NCBI GenBank assembly: GCA_037176725.1
Contig: JAZBRS010000076.1
Coordinates: 119,121,001-119,185,000 of the forward strand
From: Posidonia oceanica
Taxonomy: Eukaryota; Streptophyta; Magnoliopsida; Alismatales; Posidoniaceae
DNA length: 64,000 nucleotides
Reading direction: 5' to 3'
This document shows, one piece after another, positions 32,615 to 45,009 of the stretch (its first letter is position 1; each line of letters opens with the position of its first letter). The notes below the pieces were generated by a model, which did no database searches, was not told the DNA's origin, and saw only the letters and a program-made list of their open reading frames with translations. Made by a program: the position numbers and the translations under genes.

Positions 32615-35332
32615 TCACGTTACTTCCGCACACATTTCTGTGGCATAGCTGTAAGGGACGCGATGGGTGTCCAGGGTTAAGTCAATAACCACCGGGGCAC
32701 GTGCTGCGAGCACAGGAGGGGTTACAAGGGGACCTATTGGGTATTGAGGTCTACCTAGAGGGTATGGTTGTTGGGGTGGGAAGGCTGGGGCAGGTTGAGG
32801 TCTGCCTAGAAGGTGTACAGGGGATCCTAGCTGAGGTCGCCCTAAGAGGTGGACAGGGGATCTAGGCTGGGCCCTAGCTGGGAGGTGTACAGGGGATTGA
32901 GCCTGAGGAAGCACAGCGGGGGGCGCGAAGGGGCGCTCCGGCCTGGCATGCGGTCGGATCATGTGAACTCCCGACTCGGAGCCGGCAACTGCCGCAAGAT
33001 AGAGATTAACAGGGAAAGGCTCAGAAATATTAGAAATAAGATCAGAAGGGTCTACCACAGAGGTAGTAGGTCCAGAAGGGAAGACAGAGTGAATGCCTGA
33101 GGTTCCAGCCCCTGCCGAATAAGTGTGCTCCAATAGGGGTTGGTGGATGATGCCAGAATGAGGAGGAACAGCTGAATGTGCAGATGCATGAGTGTGTGCT
33201 TGAGTGGATGCCTCGTGCGTGTCAATCACAATCGTTCCCGATTCGATTAGGTCCTGAATTGCGTTCCGCAAGGAGTAGCAATTGTCCATCGAATGCCCGA
33301 CGCTTCGATGGAAATTGCAGAAGAGGTTCGCCTTAAACCAATACGGCAAAGGATTTGGGGGCGGACGAACCTCCAGGAACTTCAGGAGCGATGCAACCTT
33401 TGGCAAGATGACCGTGAGCGGTTCCACCAGTGGGGCGAATTTCTGCTTCTCAATGGGTGGCCTTCTTTGCCTCTGGTATGAGCCTTGCTGAACCGGTGTG
33501 GCAGGGTAGACCGGTCTAGCGGTGGTTGTGATTTGTGGTGTGGGTGGATTCCTAGGTGCAGGGGCATACACCATCTGAGCCGAGGCAGGCCGGGACGGCA
33601 AGTGAACAGGCACAGCAGGAGAGTCGACGAATGCAACAGTGGTTTTCGACGAGTCTTTCCTCTTCGGGCGGTTGTTGCTGCTGCTGCTGTTGTTGTTGTT
33701 GGAGGTGTTGCTGTTGGCACTGTTACTGCTAATCGCGGCCTGCTTAGTGAACGCAGAGAGAGTCGAGAAGTTGCCACTCCGCAAAGAACTCTCCACGCGC
33801 GCTCCAGCTCTGATGAGTGCTGCAAAAGTAGTGACTGGTTGGATGCTAAGCAGAGCTCCAAGAGATGGTCGCGCCCCTTTGATGACGATCTCAATAGACT
33901 CCTCGTCAGAGGGTCTATCTCGAACCTGAGAGGCAAGGGCGTGCTAGCGGCCGACGTACTCCCCGAACGGCTCGCCGGAATTCTGCTTAATTGCGATCAG
34001 GTCCGCCCGCTTTGGGACTAGATCGAGGTTGAAGGAGTACTGCTCCAGGAACGCCTGACTGAGGTCGTTCCAAGTCTTGATGGCTGACATATCAAGCGAT
34101 GTGAACCACTTGAGTGTCGGCCCGGTCAAGCTCTTCTGGAACAGGCAGATCAGTAACCTCTCGTCAGCCTAGAGCTGAGCGAGATCACCGCAATACGCCT
34201 TCAGGTGTGCTACAGGGCAGCCCCTACCATTGTATTTCTCGAAGTCCGGGATTTTGAACTTCGGAGGGAGTACTGCCTCTGGAAAGCAACAGAGGTCCCG
34301 AAATTGGTAGGTCTGGTGCTCAGTACCCTGCACTAGTCGTAGTGCCTTCTCCAAGACGTCCATCCGGTTGTTGATGGGGTCTAGATTTGCTGCCACAGGA
34401 GAGGGATCAGCTGGGGTATTGAGCACATACGCCGAATGGGTCGCACCTAAGTGCTCCTCCGGATCTACCATAGCGTCGCTTGGTGGAGCAACGGGATGGC
34501 CGGCGTATCCGTGCTGGGGAACTGTGTATGCAGGGATGTATGTAGGATGCTGGGCTTGATGCAAAGGGGAAGGTTAGATGCCATGCTGTGCTGTGGGAGG
34601 GGTAGGATGCCGGAGCACCAGTTGCTGTACAGGCGGGGTGCCAGACAGCGAGCCAGTGAGGTACTGGGCTCCAGTCGGTCCAAAGGACTGACCACCAGGG
34701 GGAAGAGGAGCATGCTATGCTAAGTGTTGTGCAGAAGGAGGCGGTAAACGGGCCCCCATCGTCGGAACCGTGAGCAGTTGAGACGATGGTCGAAGCGGAG
34801 GTGTAGAGGTAGATGCATGAAATGCAGGAACTGGCCTCAAAGGAACCTCAGGAACGACAAGAGCACAGGAAGGACGAACCGATAGAGCCATGCCCTGCAG
34901 TCTCTGGGCAAGCTCCATCAGGTGTTGGTACTGCGCCTCAGGCGTCTCGGCAGCGGGAACGCTGAAGTGCAGTGCCGGCGAAGGTTGAGAAGCAAATGGC
35001 ACAAACACGGACTGTCCGGGAGGAACAGGTTCTATAGTAAAAGTCACAGCAGCGGTAGGAGGGATGTCAAAGGCGACGTATCCCTAGGACGAAGGGGGCA
35101 ATGGCGTCTCCGAAGCGCGAGTAACGGTCATCAAGATAGACTCGACGACCGGATCCGGAGGGAGAGATGCTTGCCACTGTCCCGGAACATACTGAGATCC
35201 TAGAGGCGTCAAGGGAGGAAACCCTGGCGTCGGAGGGGGAACGAAAGGGACAGAAGGAGCAACCGAAGGGGCTGGAATGGAAACACCCTCCGTGACAGGA
35301 GTAAAGAGAGGCTAACTGACATACTGGGTCAT
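32615..35332 (-). pseudogene. gag: TE5 gag polyprotein with several nonsense codons
   Basis: Start ATG at 35332-35330. About 900 codons in one frame. It has a proline-rich N-terminal third, then the capsid domain with PPKFKIPDFEKYNGRG, HLKAYCGDL, SLTGPTLKWFTSLD and FLEQYSFNLDLVPKR (34300-33960), and a CNFHRSVGHSMDNC zinc-like knuckle (about 33325-33285; C-x2-H-x4-H-x4-C). The C-terminus has HLLGRP repeats (32760-32890). In-frame stops lie near 35312 and 35083 and at 34715-34717, 34169-34171 and 33944-33946. No frameshift. The capsid closely resembles that of TE4. Confidence 0.88.
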
Positions 35333-36639
35333 TGCTGACCTAGAGTGCGTGAGAATAGGGCTGCGACGGGTATACAAACGACGATTCCTAATAGGAGCTA
35401 TCGTCGCAAAGGCGGATAGCTTAGAAGGGGAATGGTTGCGAATAAGGTCGCAACAGGGGTGTCAGAAAGGGTCGGTACTCAAGCTCCAGCAAGGGGAACT
35501 CGCTTACCGATCACTGCTGACACAAACAGAAGGAAACAGGAATTAGAAACTGAAAGACAGATGCAAATGAGTTAAGTTAGATGACATGAATGATATGTAT
35601 GCTTTCTAGTATGCCCCCTTACCTACCTAGTGTATCTTAGCAGGTGATCTACTTCGGGTATCCCTAGGTGTATGGGTCGCCGACTCAGGTCAGAAAAGTG
35701 GGTTCCCTGCCTAACTCCTGGCCCAGAGCTCAGGTAATGACAGGGTGGTGCGTTGGTGGCCTCAACCCTGCCGAGGCGTGGGTAGTACCCTCTACTAACA
35801 CCGACACGACCCCTGAACAAAGGGGGGATAGACCGACTGACTTACGCCATGCCCAAAGCAGTGGAACAAGAGGTCGGGACTATCCTTCGCAGACTAATAG
35901 GTGGACTCAGATGAGAAGATGCATGCCCTATATGATGCTTATGCAAATGATTAAAGTCTTTTATCTTGAGCATTTTATTAACCCAAGGGGGTGAAGGATT
36001 GTTTGAAGTCTCTAGTTGCTCCTAGAAGTTTTTTTTACTTGCCATTTTTAGCTAACCACGGGGAGAGCAGACAAGTCTCTACTATCCTAGGCATGGCATG
36101 TGTGAAAGGGAAGAAAATCAGTCAAATATGGCAGGCAAACAACATACAACACAGCAAAAGGCAAGTGCATGGCATGTGCGGGTGTTTGTGAGCATGATAG
36201 TGAAGAGAAAGCGTCCATCATGTCAAAAGGCATGTATACAGGGTATGTGCGTGCGTAGTGACATAGCAAATGTGTAAAAGAAAGCATTCATCATTCAAAA
36301 AGCATGCATCGTTGCCAAACAAGTATGTAGACATGCATCGTGCAAGAAATAGAGCAATAATAAGCAAGCAAGATAAGGAAAGTAAAGACAGGTAAGCCGT
36401 AAAGCAAGTAAGAGCAGAAGCAAGGAAATAAGCAAGTAAACAAGCAACAGAGGCATAGCAAAGCAAAATAGAGCACAAACCAAGGCAAAGGAGGTGCAAA
36501 ACCTAAGTGGAGTAGCCACAAGGCGACTCGCTAGGAGTTTGCACAGAAAAGCGACCAAAACAAGCAAAGAGGCAAACAAAGGCAAGCTAGACTGCGAGAG
36601 CGGCGAGCAAAAAGCCAAAACGAAAGCCAGAGTCTGCAA
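35333..36639 (-). other. TE5 leader between PBS and gag
   Basis: Non-coding. The first 500 bases in sense are rich in TTGCTT and GCTTAC words. Two blocks match the TE4 leader: ATGCATGCTTTTTGAATGATG (about 36300) and GAGGGTAC-ACCCA-GC...GAGGCCACCAA-GCACCACC (about 35800-35740). They could be packaging or translation signals (inference). A splice acceptor candidate (GTTTGTGTCAG in sense) lies near 35520. Confidence 0.6.
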
Positions 36640-36657
36640 TCCCCAGCAGAGTCGCCA
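36640..36657 (-). promoter_or_regulatory. TE5 primer binding site (tRNA-Arg type)
   Basis: In sense TGGCGACTCTGCTGGGGA, one base after the LTR end TTACTACA. It matches the complement of plant tRNA-Arg(ACG) at 16 of 18 bases (from memory of that tRNA). The TE4 PBS is identical. Confidence 0.85.
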
Positions 36658-36658
36658 C

Positions 36659-39600
36659 TGTAGTAATCCCAATCAGAATTAGGCTTACTATTAGCAGCGA
36701 AGTCCGAGGAGGAGGGCTCAACTCGAAAACACTTAAAACAGAGGAGAAAAGATAAGAAAGGAAGAAGATAAGACAATTCAGAGTCGCCACCGTGTCTATT
36801 ATCGGGAGACAAGGAAAACCGGGGGAAATGCGTGGATTAACACGCAAAACCAAGCAAGAAATGCAAAGCAAAGCAATGCAAAGGAAAACAAATGCAAATG
36901 AATGCAAATGAGATGACTCATGCCTAGGATAAGGGCAATATGGTCATTGTGGGCCAAAAGACTGGGCAAGAACTCCTGTTACGTGCGGGGAAGGTGTTAG
37001 GCACCCTCGACACGCCCGAGAATCGGTCTTTCTAGGCTTGCGCTCGCATACGCAGGGAAATGCAGATTTGAATGCCTAAATGCCAATGAATGCCTGAATG
37101 AATGCTCAAAGGTGTGCTCTAAGTGGTGGGAAGCAAAGCAGGAAAGTAAACGTGCAGTCTAAGTGCTCAGCAACGCTGTCTGTGTTTCGAACCGGGCGAA
37201 ACCTGGCTCGTGAGAACTCCAGGCAGTAAGCATCACTACCCTATATGCAAATGCAAGCGAAAAAGCAAAACGACGGTAAAACCAAGCAATGCAAGCGACA
37301 TGCAAAGGAAAACGGCATAAGACACGTAAAACAATGCGAGAAGCGGAAGCGGCACGCAAAACGGTGCAAGAAAACAAGATCGGCACACAAAACGGTGCGA
37401 AAAGCAAAGCGGGCACGCAAAACAGTGCCAAAAAACAAAACAGCGTGCAAAACAGCGCAAGAGACAGAGCGGGCACGCGAAACGGTGCCAAAAGCAAAGC
37501 GGGCACGCAAAACGGTGCCAGAAAACGAAGTGGGCACGCAAAATGGTGCCAAGAGCAAAGTGGGCATGCGAAACGGTGCCAAAAGCAGAGTGGGCACGCA
37601 AAACGATGCCAAAAGCAAAGCGGACACGCAAAACGGTGCCAAAACAGAGTAGGCACGCGAAACGGTGCCAAGAGACAAGACGGGCATGCAAAACGGTGCC
37701 AAAAGCAAAGCGGGCATGCAAAACGGTGCCAAGGAAGAGGCGAGCACGCGAAACGGTGCCAAGAGCAAAGCAGGCACGCAAAACGATGCCAGAAAACGAA
37801 GCGGGCAAGCAAAACGGTGCCAAAAGCAGAGCAGGCACGCGAAACGATGCCAAAAGCAAAGCGGGCACGCAAAACGATGCCAGAAAACGAAGCGGGCACG
37901 CAAAACGGTGCAAAAAACAGAGCAGGCACGCGAAACGGTGCCAAAAATAGAGCGGGCACGTGAAACGGTGCCAAAACAGAGCAGGCATGCGAAACGGTGC
38001 CAAAAACAAAGCGGAATAAAACATCGACAAAGCCATGCATATGCAAATGCAAAGAGAGAGGACAAGAGAAGCGAAAGGAGAAGCAAACAGTGCGTGTGTG
38101 AGAACAGACACTGTTTAAGGGCCACGCAGAGTAGGTGTGAAGACCTACAATGGGGAAGATAAGCAAGTGGAAGGATCACCTCCATTTTGTAACTGTTTCC
38201 CACTAAACCGTCCCACGATATTTCTCGCACGCTGCCCAAAGCTCGCAGTGCGATCAGATCGTGGAAAAGGGGGAAGAAAGTTGTAATTAGTGGTGAATCC
38301 GGGGGAAACACAACGCAAAGCACTTGGGAATACGTGAAAAAGGAGAGCAGAGCTGATTGATAAGAAGAGGAAGTCCTATTCTACATGTTCGAGGAAACAG
38401 AAAACGAAAACGATGCATGCAATGCAAATGGTGTGCAAATGAATGCTGTGCAGGGGTTCAGGAGGACTTACCTAGGAAATCTGAGGCCTGATCTAAGATC
38501 TGCTTGGTCCATGCTAAAGAGCGCTCCGCCGGGGTCGTCCAGGTAGCTTGGTTGAGAAGATCCTACGGCCGGATTGGAAGATATCCCAGCTTCAAGGCAG
38601 AGGGGCCAGAACAGGGGAGAAGAATGGATCTAAGTGTAAAGGAGGTCCTAGGGGTGTGCAAAACAGGTCCTCCCCTGTGAATGGGAGCTAAGAGTGTTTA
38701 AGTGTGTGCAAGGAATGCCAAATGCAAGAATGCATGAGTGCGATGCATGCAAAATGCAAGAAAAGACCTAAGGATGATTTTTCAGAAAATTGGGGACTTA
38801 AATGCAATTTTTGAAAGAACGGAGGTCTAAATGCAAAGAATTTGAAAAGTTCGGAGCTTTTTATGCAAGATTTTTCAAAACTTGGGGGTCTGAATGCAAT
38901 TTTGCAAGATGCAGGGTTCGAAATGCAACCTAATAAGGTAAACGTGCATTGGAATAAGCTTTGCAATCATATGGAGGATCTATGTGCAATTTTAAAACAT
39001 GCAGGGGTTGAAATGCAATTTTTGTAAGAAAAATGCAAGCTAAATGTATGCTATGCATGATGCAGAGGACCTATGTGCAAAATCAGGAAACAAGGGCTAA
39101 GAATGCGATGCAGTAAATGAAGGATGAAAACAGAATGCTTGATAACAGATCAGAGGACCATGATGCAAATAATGCAAAGATCAGGACTTAACAGCAATTT
39201 AATAAGATAACAGTAAGCATTTAAATGGCATTTAACAACTAAAGGACCTAATTGCAAAAATAAAAACATGCTGGGGCGGACAGTAAAGCATAGCAAGTTA
39301 TGTTGAACTAAGAACGGACTGATATGCAAATATAGCAACTTACTGGACTAGATCTAAAGAAATACAATTAAACCACAACAACAGAGGACCAATATGTAAT
39401 AACAGAAACATGCAGGGCTTAATTTAAAAGACAACTAAAGAAAATGAACAGCATGCAGATGACAGTGCAAATAGGCAAGAATGTAGACTTTAATTGCAAT
39501 TCAATATGATTTTAAATCAGAATAAAATGAGTCTTAAACTGATCTGGACCTAGATGTAATATTAGAAAGTTATTATGATAACAATGCAATGCAATGAAAA

Positions 39601-42600
39601 ACATGGTAAGTTAATGAAAAATAAAAAAAAAGGAAGTGGAGCATGCTTACAGCGGAGATGGCCGAAGCTTCGCCGACGACTTCTCTGGACCGGTGGAGGA
39701 GAGGTCGGCGCGGCGCGGGAAGGGAGCGGGGGAGTCTGGCGTGGTGTGGCGGAGGCGGGGGAGGTCCGGTGAGGCATCGGCGGCGGCGGAGGCTCGCGGG
39801 AACGCCGTTGCTGTTGGAGCACCGGCGACCGGCGCCGGAGAAGAAGGAGACTTCGGCGAGCTCGTGTGGGTGGCACAGGCGACGAAAAGCCTCGGGGAAA
39901 GGCTGAGGAGCTAGAGGAGGAAGAGGAGAATCCGGAGGAGGGTGGTTTCGCCTGCTGCGCACGCTGGAGAGGGCCACCCACCTAAGTGGCTTTCGGCCGG
40001 CCGGAGGGGAGTGGAGACGGCGCGGAGCGGCGGCTGCTGCTGCTGGGGTGGCTCGGGGACGTCGCCAGAGGTCCAAGGAGGATGACAGAGCTTCCAGAAG
40101 CAAGCTCCATAGCCCGATGCAAGATCTGGTCCAGCCGACCCATTGCTGTGAAGGCCGAGGTGGGTACGGTGATGTGTGGCATTCCAGGCCGAGCCAAGGG
40201 TACGGGCGGCTAGGTGGCTGTCTGGGGAGCACGTGGGAGGAAGCGGAAGTGAATTCCACTGAGCGTGGAGAGAGTTATGGAAGTTTGAAGTTTTCGGGCA
40301 AAAATGGGACTCAAGTGTTTGTAGTGGAATGCGGTGGCTGTGGGAGGTCTCGTGGTGAGATCTTGGGTGTTCTGTGAAGGTGGGGTTCTGGTGAATCTAA
40401 GTGCCAAGTTCGGGGATTTTAGGAGGCTTGTAGTGGTGGATTTGCAATGAGGAAGATCATTCTGATAGAGTTGGGCGCTGAAGCTTTTCAGAGGCTAATT
40501 TAGAGGTGATTCGTGGTGGTTTTTTGGCTCTAGAAGTGGGGAACGGAAGCTGGAGGTTCTGGGCTTGAGGGTGTATGAGCATCTCTTCGGTTTGATTCTA
40601 ATTTTTCTGGTTTCGATCCCCTTCTTTCCACTGAATTTTCTGCTCAGAGGGAGGAAGAATGGGTCTTGGTCTTTGGGTGGCAGGGCATGGGAGTGATGGA
40701 GGGCTGGTTTGGTGGCCACAGGGCATGGGAGTGAGGTTGGGAAGTCCATGGTGGTGTCAGGCAAGGTTTGAAAAGAGGGGGAGGAGGTCTGTCGTTTTTT
40801 TCTGAGAGAGAGGGAGAAGAATGGAAGAAGAAGAAGAGAAGGAGGGAAGGAGGAGGGGAAAACACATGGGCTGTGGGCTTGATGCAAAAAAAATGAAATA
40901 AAGAAAGAAGGAAAGAAGGAGGGGAAGAGTTGGGTCAGGTGGGCTGGACCAAAAGAAGGAGAGGTAGAAAAGAAAGGGAAGAAGGAAGGAAAAGAAAGAA
41001 AGAGGAGAAATAAGAAGGATAAAAAAGAATAAAATAAAATAAAATGGGAATAAAAATAAAAAGACTTTAAGGTGATTGCCCAAGTTAGGATTTTTTCACA
41101 TTAGGTTTTTTAATGGTTGTTTTTAATTAGGATTTTAGGATTAAGGAGTTTTAGTTTTGATTAGGATTTTGAGTTTTCTTTAAGTGGTTTTTGATTTTTG
41201 TTTAAATGTTCGTTAAGTTTTTAAATTGTCTTTTAGTTATGTTTTTCTTGTTAAGTCTTTGGAATTTTTGATTAGGTTTTTTTAAAGATCGTTTTTAAAT
41301 TAATTAGAGAGAGTTTTAGCCTTTGATTTTAATCCTTTTTTAGGGTTTTGTTTAAGTTTTGTTTTAAATTTGATTTTGTTTGTTGAATTTTTTTAATATA
41401 TATTTCTTCAGTTAAGTTTTCTTGTTAGGTTTCTAATTAAGTGTTTTCTTCTAAGTTTGATTGTTTGTGCTTTTCTTTTTAATTAAGTTTTCAAATTGTT
41501 TCTTTTAGAATTGTTAAGTTAAGTTTTCCCCCTTTTTTTTGATTACTTGCCTTAGTATTTTAAGTTGTTCTCTTTCTTTCTAGGATTTGTTTGTTTTTTT
41601 TTTATTGTTCTCAGTAGGACTTTTTACTTTGGCTTGTTTCGATTATATTTTGGTTTTTTCTCTAATTTTATAGCATTTTCTTTTGTTTGTTTTGTATTTT
41701 TTAGATTACATTCTCAATTTCCTTTTTTAATTGGATTTAGTTAGGTTTTTGCTTTTGATTGTTTGTCTAAGTTTTTGATTATTTATTTTTATGATTTTGA
41801 CTTGTTTCTCTTTGGTTTTAGAGTTCTAAATGTTTTTAAAGGTTTTTTAGGGGTTTAGTAAGAGAGGAGAAGAGGAAATTAGAAAGGAGAGGAAAAGGGA
41901 GAAATGGAGGGATAAATAGGAAAGAGAGGAGTTGAACGAAAATAATTTTTTGAAAATCAAAGAAAATGGTAAAAATAAGATAAAAATAGGAATAAGATTG
42001 AGAACAGATAGGAGCACAAGGGGGGCCCACAGCCAGACAAAAAAGAGGGAGAAAAGGAGGTGAAAAGAAGGAGGATAATCAGGAGAGAGAGGAGAGAGAA
42101 AAGAATAATCCAGGAGAGAGAAAAGGATAATTTGGGTAAATGGAGGTCCTAGAGGTTTCAAAAAGGGGTGAAATTTGGTGGGTGTGTAGTCTACGGTCTC
42201 TAATGTGCGACCTATTGTTTTGGTTTGGTTTTGAGAAAGTTTTGGAACGGTTTTGAGGTGTAGAAAAAGGATAGTTTTGCCTAAGTTTCCTAGGATTTTT
42301 CGGAGTGGTTTTGGTTTGAAAGTTTCTAGGATTTTTGGTGGGTTTGTTAAGTCAGGGATGGTGAGTTTTCCTATGGTTTTTGGTTAGTTTTTGGGCTCGG
42401 AAAAGGGGTGTAATCCTAGGTTGAGTTTAGGCTGATTTTGGAGGGAAAGTGAGAGGGAGAGGTGTGGATTAGGACCTGCATTTGGATGGTTTCAGGGTAA
42501 GGTTTTGAGAGGGTTTTGGGGTGGTTTTTTGGGTTAGAAAATGGGTGTAGTTCTAGGTTTGGTTTTGAGGTTTAAGGTGGAGTTTTGATTTGAAAGGAAG

Positions 42601-42688
42601 GGTGAAGAGAAAGGTGTAATTTTGGGTTTTTTCCTAGCCGCCAGGGAGAGATCTGCCAATTCAGCCTTGTCGAAATGGGGTGTCAACA
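36659..42688 (-). repeat. TE5 5' LTR (6.0 kb)
   Basis: Same ends and order as 15498-21211, plus the 275-base segment 40412-40686 missing from the other copy. Near its sense 3' end is the block conserved among the Tat-type LTRs here (36960-37035; GGGTGCCTAACACCTTCCC in related copies). A 12-base copy of the PBS start (36779-36790) lies inside it. Confidence 0.95.
37350..38015. repeat. GGCAC-N8-GTGCC minisatellite in TE5 5' LTR
   Basis: Partner of 16190-16815, with about one or two more units. Individual units differ between LTRs by point changes such as GCACG/GCATG. The long minus-strand frames (for example 37241-38323) are produced by the repeat and have no domain. Confidence 0.9.
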
Positions 42689-42693
42689 CTTGC

Positions 42694-43301
42694 ATTGCTT
42701 GGTTTCCCCGCAGTTTTGCTTTACCGCTTGCATCTGCATTAGGGCTATGATGCTTACTGCGTAAGAGTTCTCACAAACCAGGGTCTGCCCAGTTCGGAAC
42801 ACTAGCAACGTGGCTGAGCACATAGATAGCACATTTATTTCCAATGCATAGTAGGTAGGCATTTATGGCATTTAGGCATTAGGCTAGTAATTCCTTGCAT
42901 TAGCACGTGATTGCCTAAGAAAGACTGACTCTCGGACGTATCGGGGGTGCCTAACACCTTCCCCGTGCGTAACAGGAGTCCTTGCCCTTTCTCTTGGCTC
43001 GCATCGACCTTTCCTTTATCCTAGGCATGAGTCATAGCATAGCATAGCTTGGCTTAGCATTGCATCCCTTTGCCCCCTTGCATCCAGTTTTGCATGTCTT
43101 TTCATGCTTTACCCTTGGTTTCCCCTATCTTCCAATTCAATAGACCCGATGGCGACTCCGATTTTGTCTTATCATTTCTTTTCTTTTTTTGCCAGCGTTT
43201 CCGAGTCGAGTTTCTTCCCTCAGATCCCGTCGCATATAGTGAGCCTATTTTGATCGGTGCACGCAAGCTTTGGTAACATGCATGGACGATCAGAATTCGG
43301 A
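42694..43301 (+). repeat. TE4 5' LTR, second part
   Basis: Resumes after the TE5 target duplication and matches 56723-57339. It includes the conserved block 42933-42990 and an internal TGGCGACTCCG (43150-43160). It ends CAGAATTCGGA, while the 3' LTR ends CAGAATTCGGGATTACTACA; a nine-base deletion at the very end explains the difference. Confidence 0.9.
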
Positions 43302-43302
43302 G

Positions 43303-43320
43303 TGGCGACTCTGCTGGGGA
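43303..43320 (+). promoter_or_regulatory. TE4 primer binding site (tRNA-Arg type)
   Basis: TGGCGACTCTGCTGGGGA, identical to the TE5 PBS on the other strand. Lies two bases after the deleted LTR end. Fixes TE4 as plus strand. Confidence 0.88.
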
Positions 43321-44197
43321 GCAGTACTCCGGCTTTCGCCTTGGCCTTCCCGCCTCTTGCTTTTGTGTTTTGCTTGCCTTTTGCTTTTGCTTGCCTTACC
43401 TGCTTACCTGCCTGCTTGCTTATTTACCTGCTTTATGCCATGATTGCTTGTGCTGCTTTATTTTCCTGCATCACATGTCTAAAATAATTGCTTGGCACCT
43501 GTAGACACCCCAAATCTGGAAGTCGGGCGACAGTTGTTTGCTCCTAGAAGCATACAGACGAGGCAGCTCCAACCTTTTCTTGAAACCCCAAGCCTAGACC
43601 CAAACCATCCCAGACTAGCCAAAACCCCACCAGTCACATCCCAATACATCCACTACCATAAAAACCACAAAACCCTAGCCCTGGATGGTCCTCGAACTAG
43701 AGAAGCCAGATCAGAAAGGTGAGGCAGCTATTGACAGAATACCTCCCGTGCAGAGCTCCCGCGTGTTTTCCTGCATCAGTGGCAACACTGACAGGGTCAC
43801 TCTCACGTCGAGCTCCCGCGTGGCACTCCCGCATGTTTTCCTGCATCAGTGGCAGAAACTGGCACTCTGACACTCACGTATAGCTCCTGCGTGATGCTCC
43901 CGTTTGTTGTCCTGTGTCGGTAGCGAAAACTGACAGATTGACAGCCGCGCCCAGCTCCCACTTCGAGCTCCCGCGTTATGTCCTGTGTCAGTAACAAAAA
44001 TCAGGCAGACCAATCACCTTGGCCCACCTCCTCCTCGCTCGCCATTGGCTCCCACCGATCTGGGCTTGTGCCTCCGGACACTTGGACCATCCAACCGCAC
44101 GTCCCAACCAACTCCATCCATTGATCTTCAGCAGCCATCTCAGCCTTTCGTTTTGAATCTCGATCTGTGCCAACGGCCAGCATCGACTCTCGCAGCC

Positions 44198-44204
44198 TAT
44201 AAAA
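44198..44204 (+). promoter_or_regulatory. TATA box of TE6 LTR
   Basis: TATAAAA in GCAGCCTATAAAACGCC, followed by a C-rich stretch that would hold the transcription start about 30 bases on. Confidence 0.55.
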
Positions 44205-45009
44205 CGCCGACCAGAGCTTCCCAACGTCCGGTTCAGCACTCCCTTGCATCCCTGAGAGCACCACCTACACCCAGAGTGTCCCCTCCGAGCTTCTGAGCAC
44301 CTCCCGACCTCTAAAACCCCTCAATTCCAGCGTTCTGGAAATGAAGAATTATCTCCGGTGAACTCACTCACCGTCGAGACCCCCACCGGCATTTCAGCAC
44401 CTCCAGAGCGACCCCTTGAACCCGCGAGGAAGAGCACCACCTTCCCAAGTGACTTCCCGAGCTCTATCACTCCGTCTACCTGCCTGTTTGAAGCAGTAAC
44501 GTCACCAGAGAAGACAGCATCCTCGACGCGTTTCAGGTATGCATTCGGCCTTCTAGTAGCGTAGAACTGCCCTCTAGTGTAGTGTTTTCATTCCCCAGTA
44601 GTTTTCTACTTCAATTGTAGTCTGCATTGTTGTTCCTTCTTCTCCTCCGCCGCCTCTCGTGCTAGGCAGATGGCTCGCGCCCGGCCTCGCGCCGACGCGC
44701 CCCTAGCCACCTTGCCTCGCTGCGTAGAGCCTCCGGCTAGCTTCCCCGCATCCGCCTCAAACCTCCTCAGTGTGACTCAGGCTGATAGCACCTTCCAAGC
44801 CGCCTCTATGGCCGGCGGAGAAGTGCGGTCACCGGCACAATACTACTGAGGTAGGGGTGACGCTCCAGGCGGTACCACCTCGCATCCGCACTTCATGTGG
44901 ATAGCTAGGTGTGCCACCTCGCCTCCCCAATTTGTTTCGTCGCGTTCCATTGAGCATCGGGCCCGGAATCGGGCAATGAAGATCCTCTGTCTGGCAAGCC
45001 GGTCCTGCG

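Larger units (their letters stand above)
15498..42688 (-). mobile_element. TE5: nearly complete Ogre/Tat-like element with about 6-kb LTRs
   Basis: Minus-strand element of 27.2 kb inserted in the TE4 5' LTR. 5' LTR 36659-42688, PBS 36640-36657, gag 35332-32615, protease, G-patch spacer, RT and RNase H, second RNase H and integrase to 26521, an extra ORF (25147-23946), hairpin arrays, PPT and 3' LTR 15498-21211. The gag-protease frame runs through several stops without frameshift, and pol lies in one other frame, so only one shift (near 30725) and about eleven nonsense codons separate it from open frames. The size, long LTRs, tRNA-Arg type PBS and dual RNase H point to the Ogre/Tat branch. Confidence 0.93.

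Noticed and set aside
37159..38323. Minus-strand reading frames up to 360 codons
   Set aside because: Same minisatellite in the other TE5 LTR.
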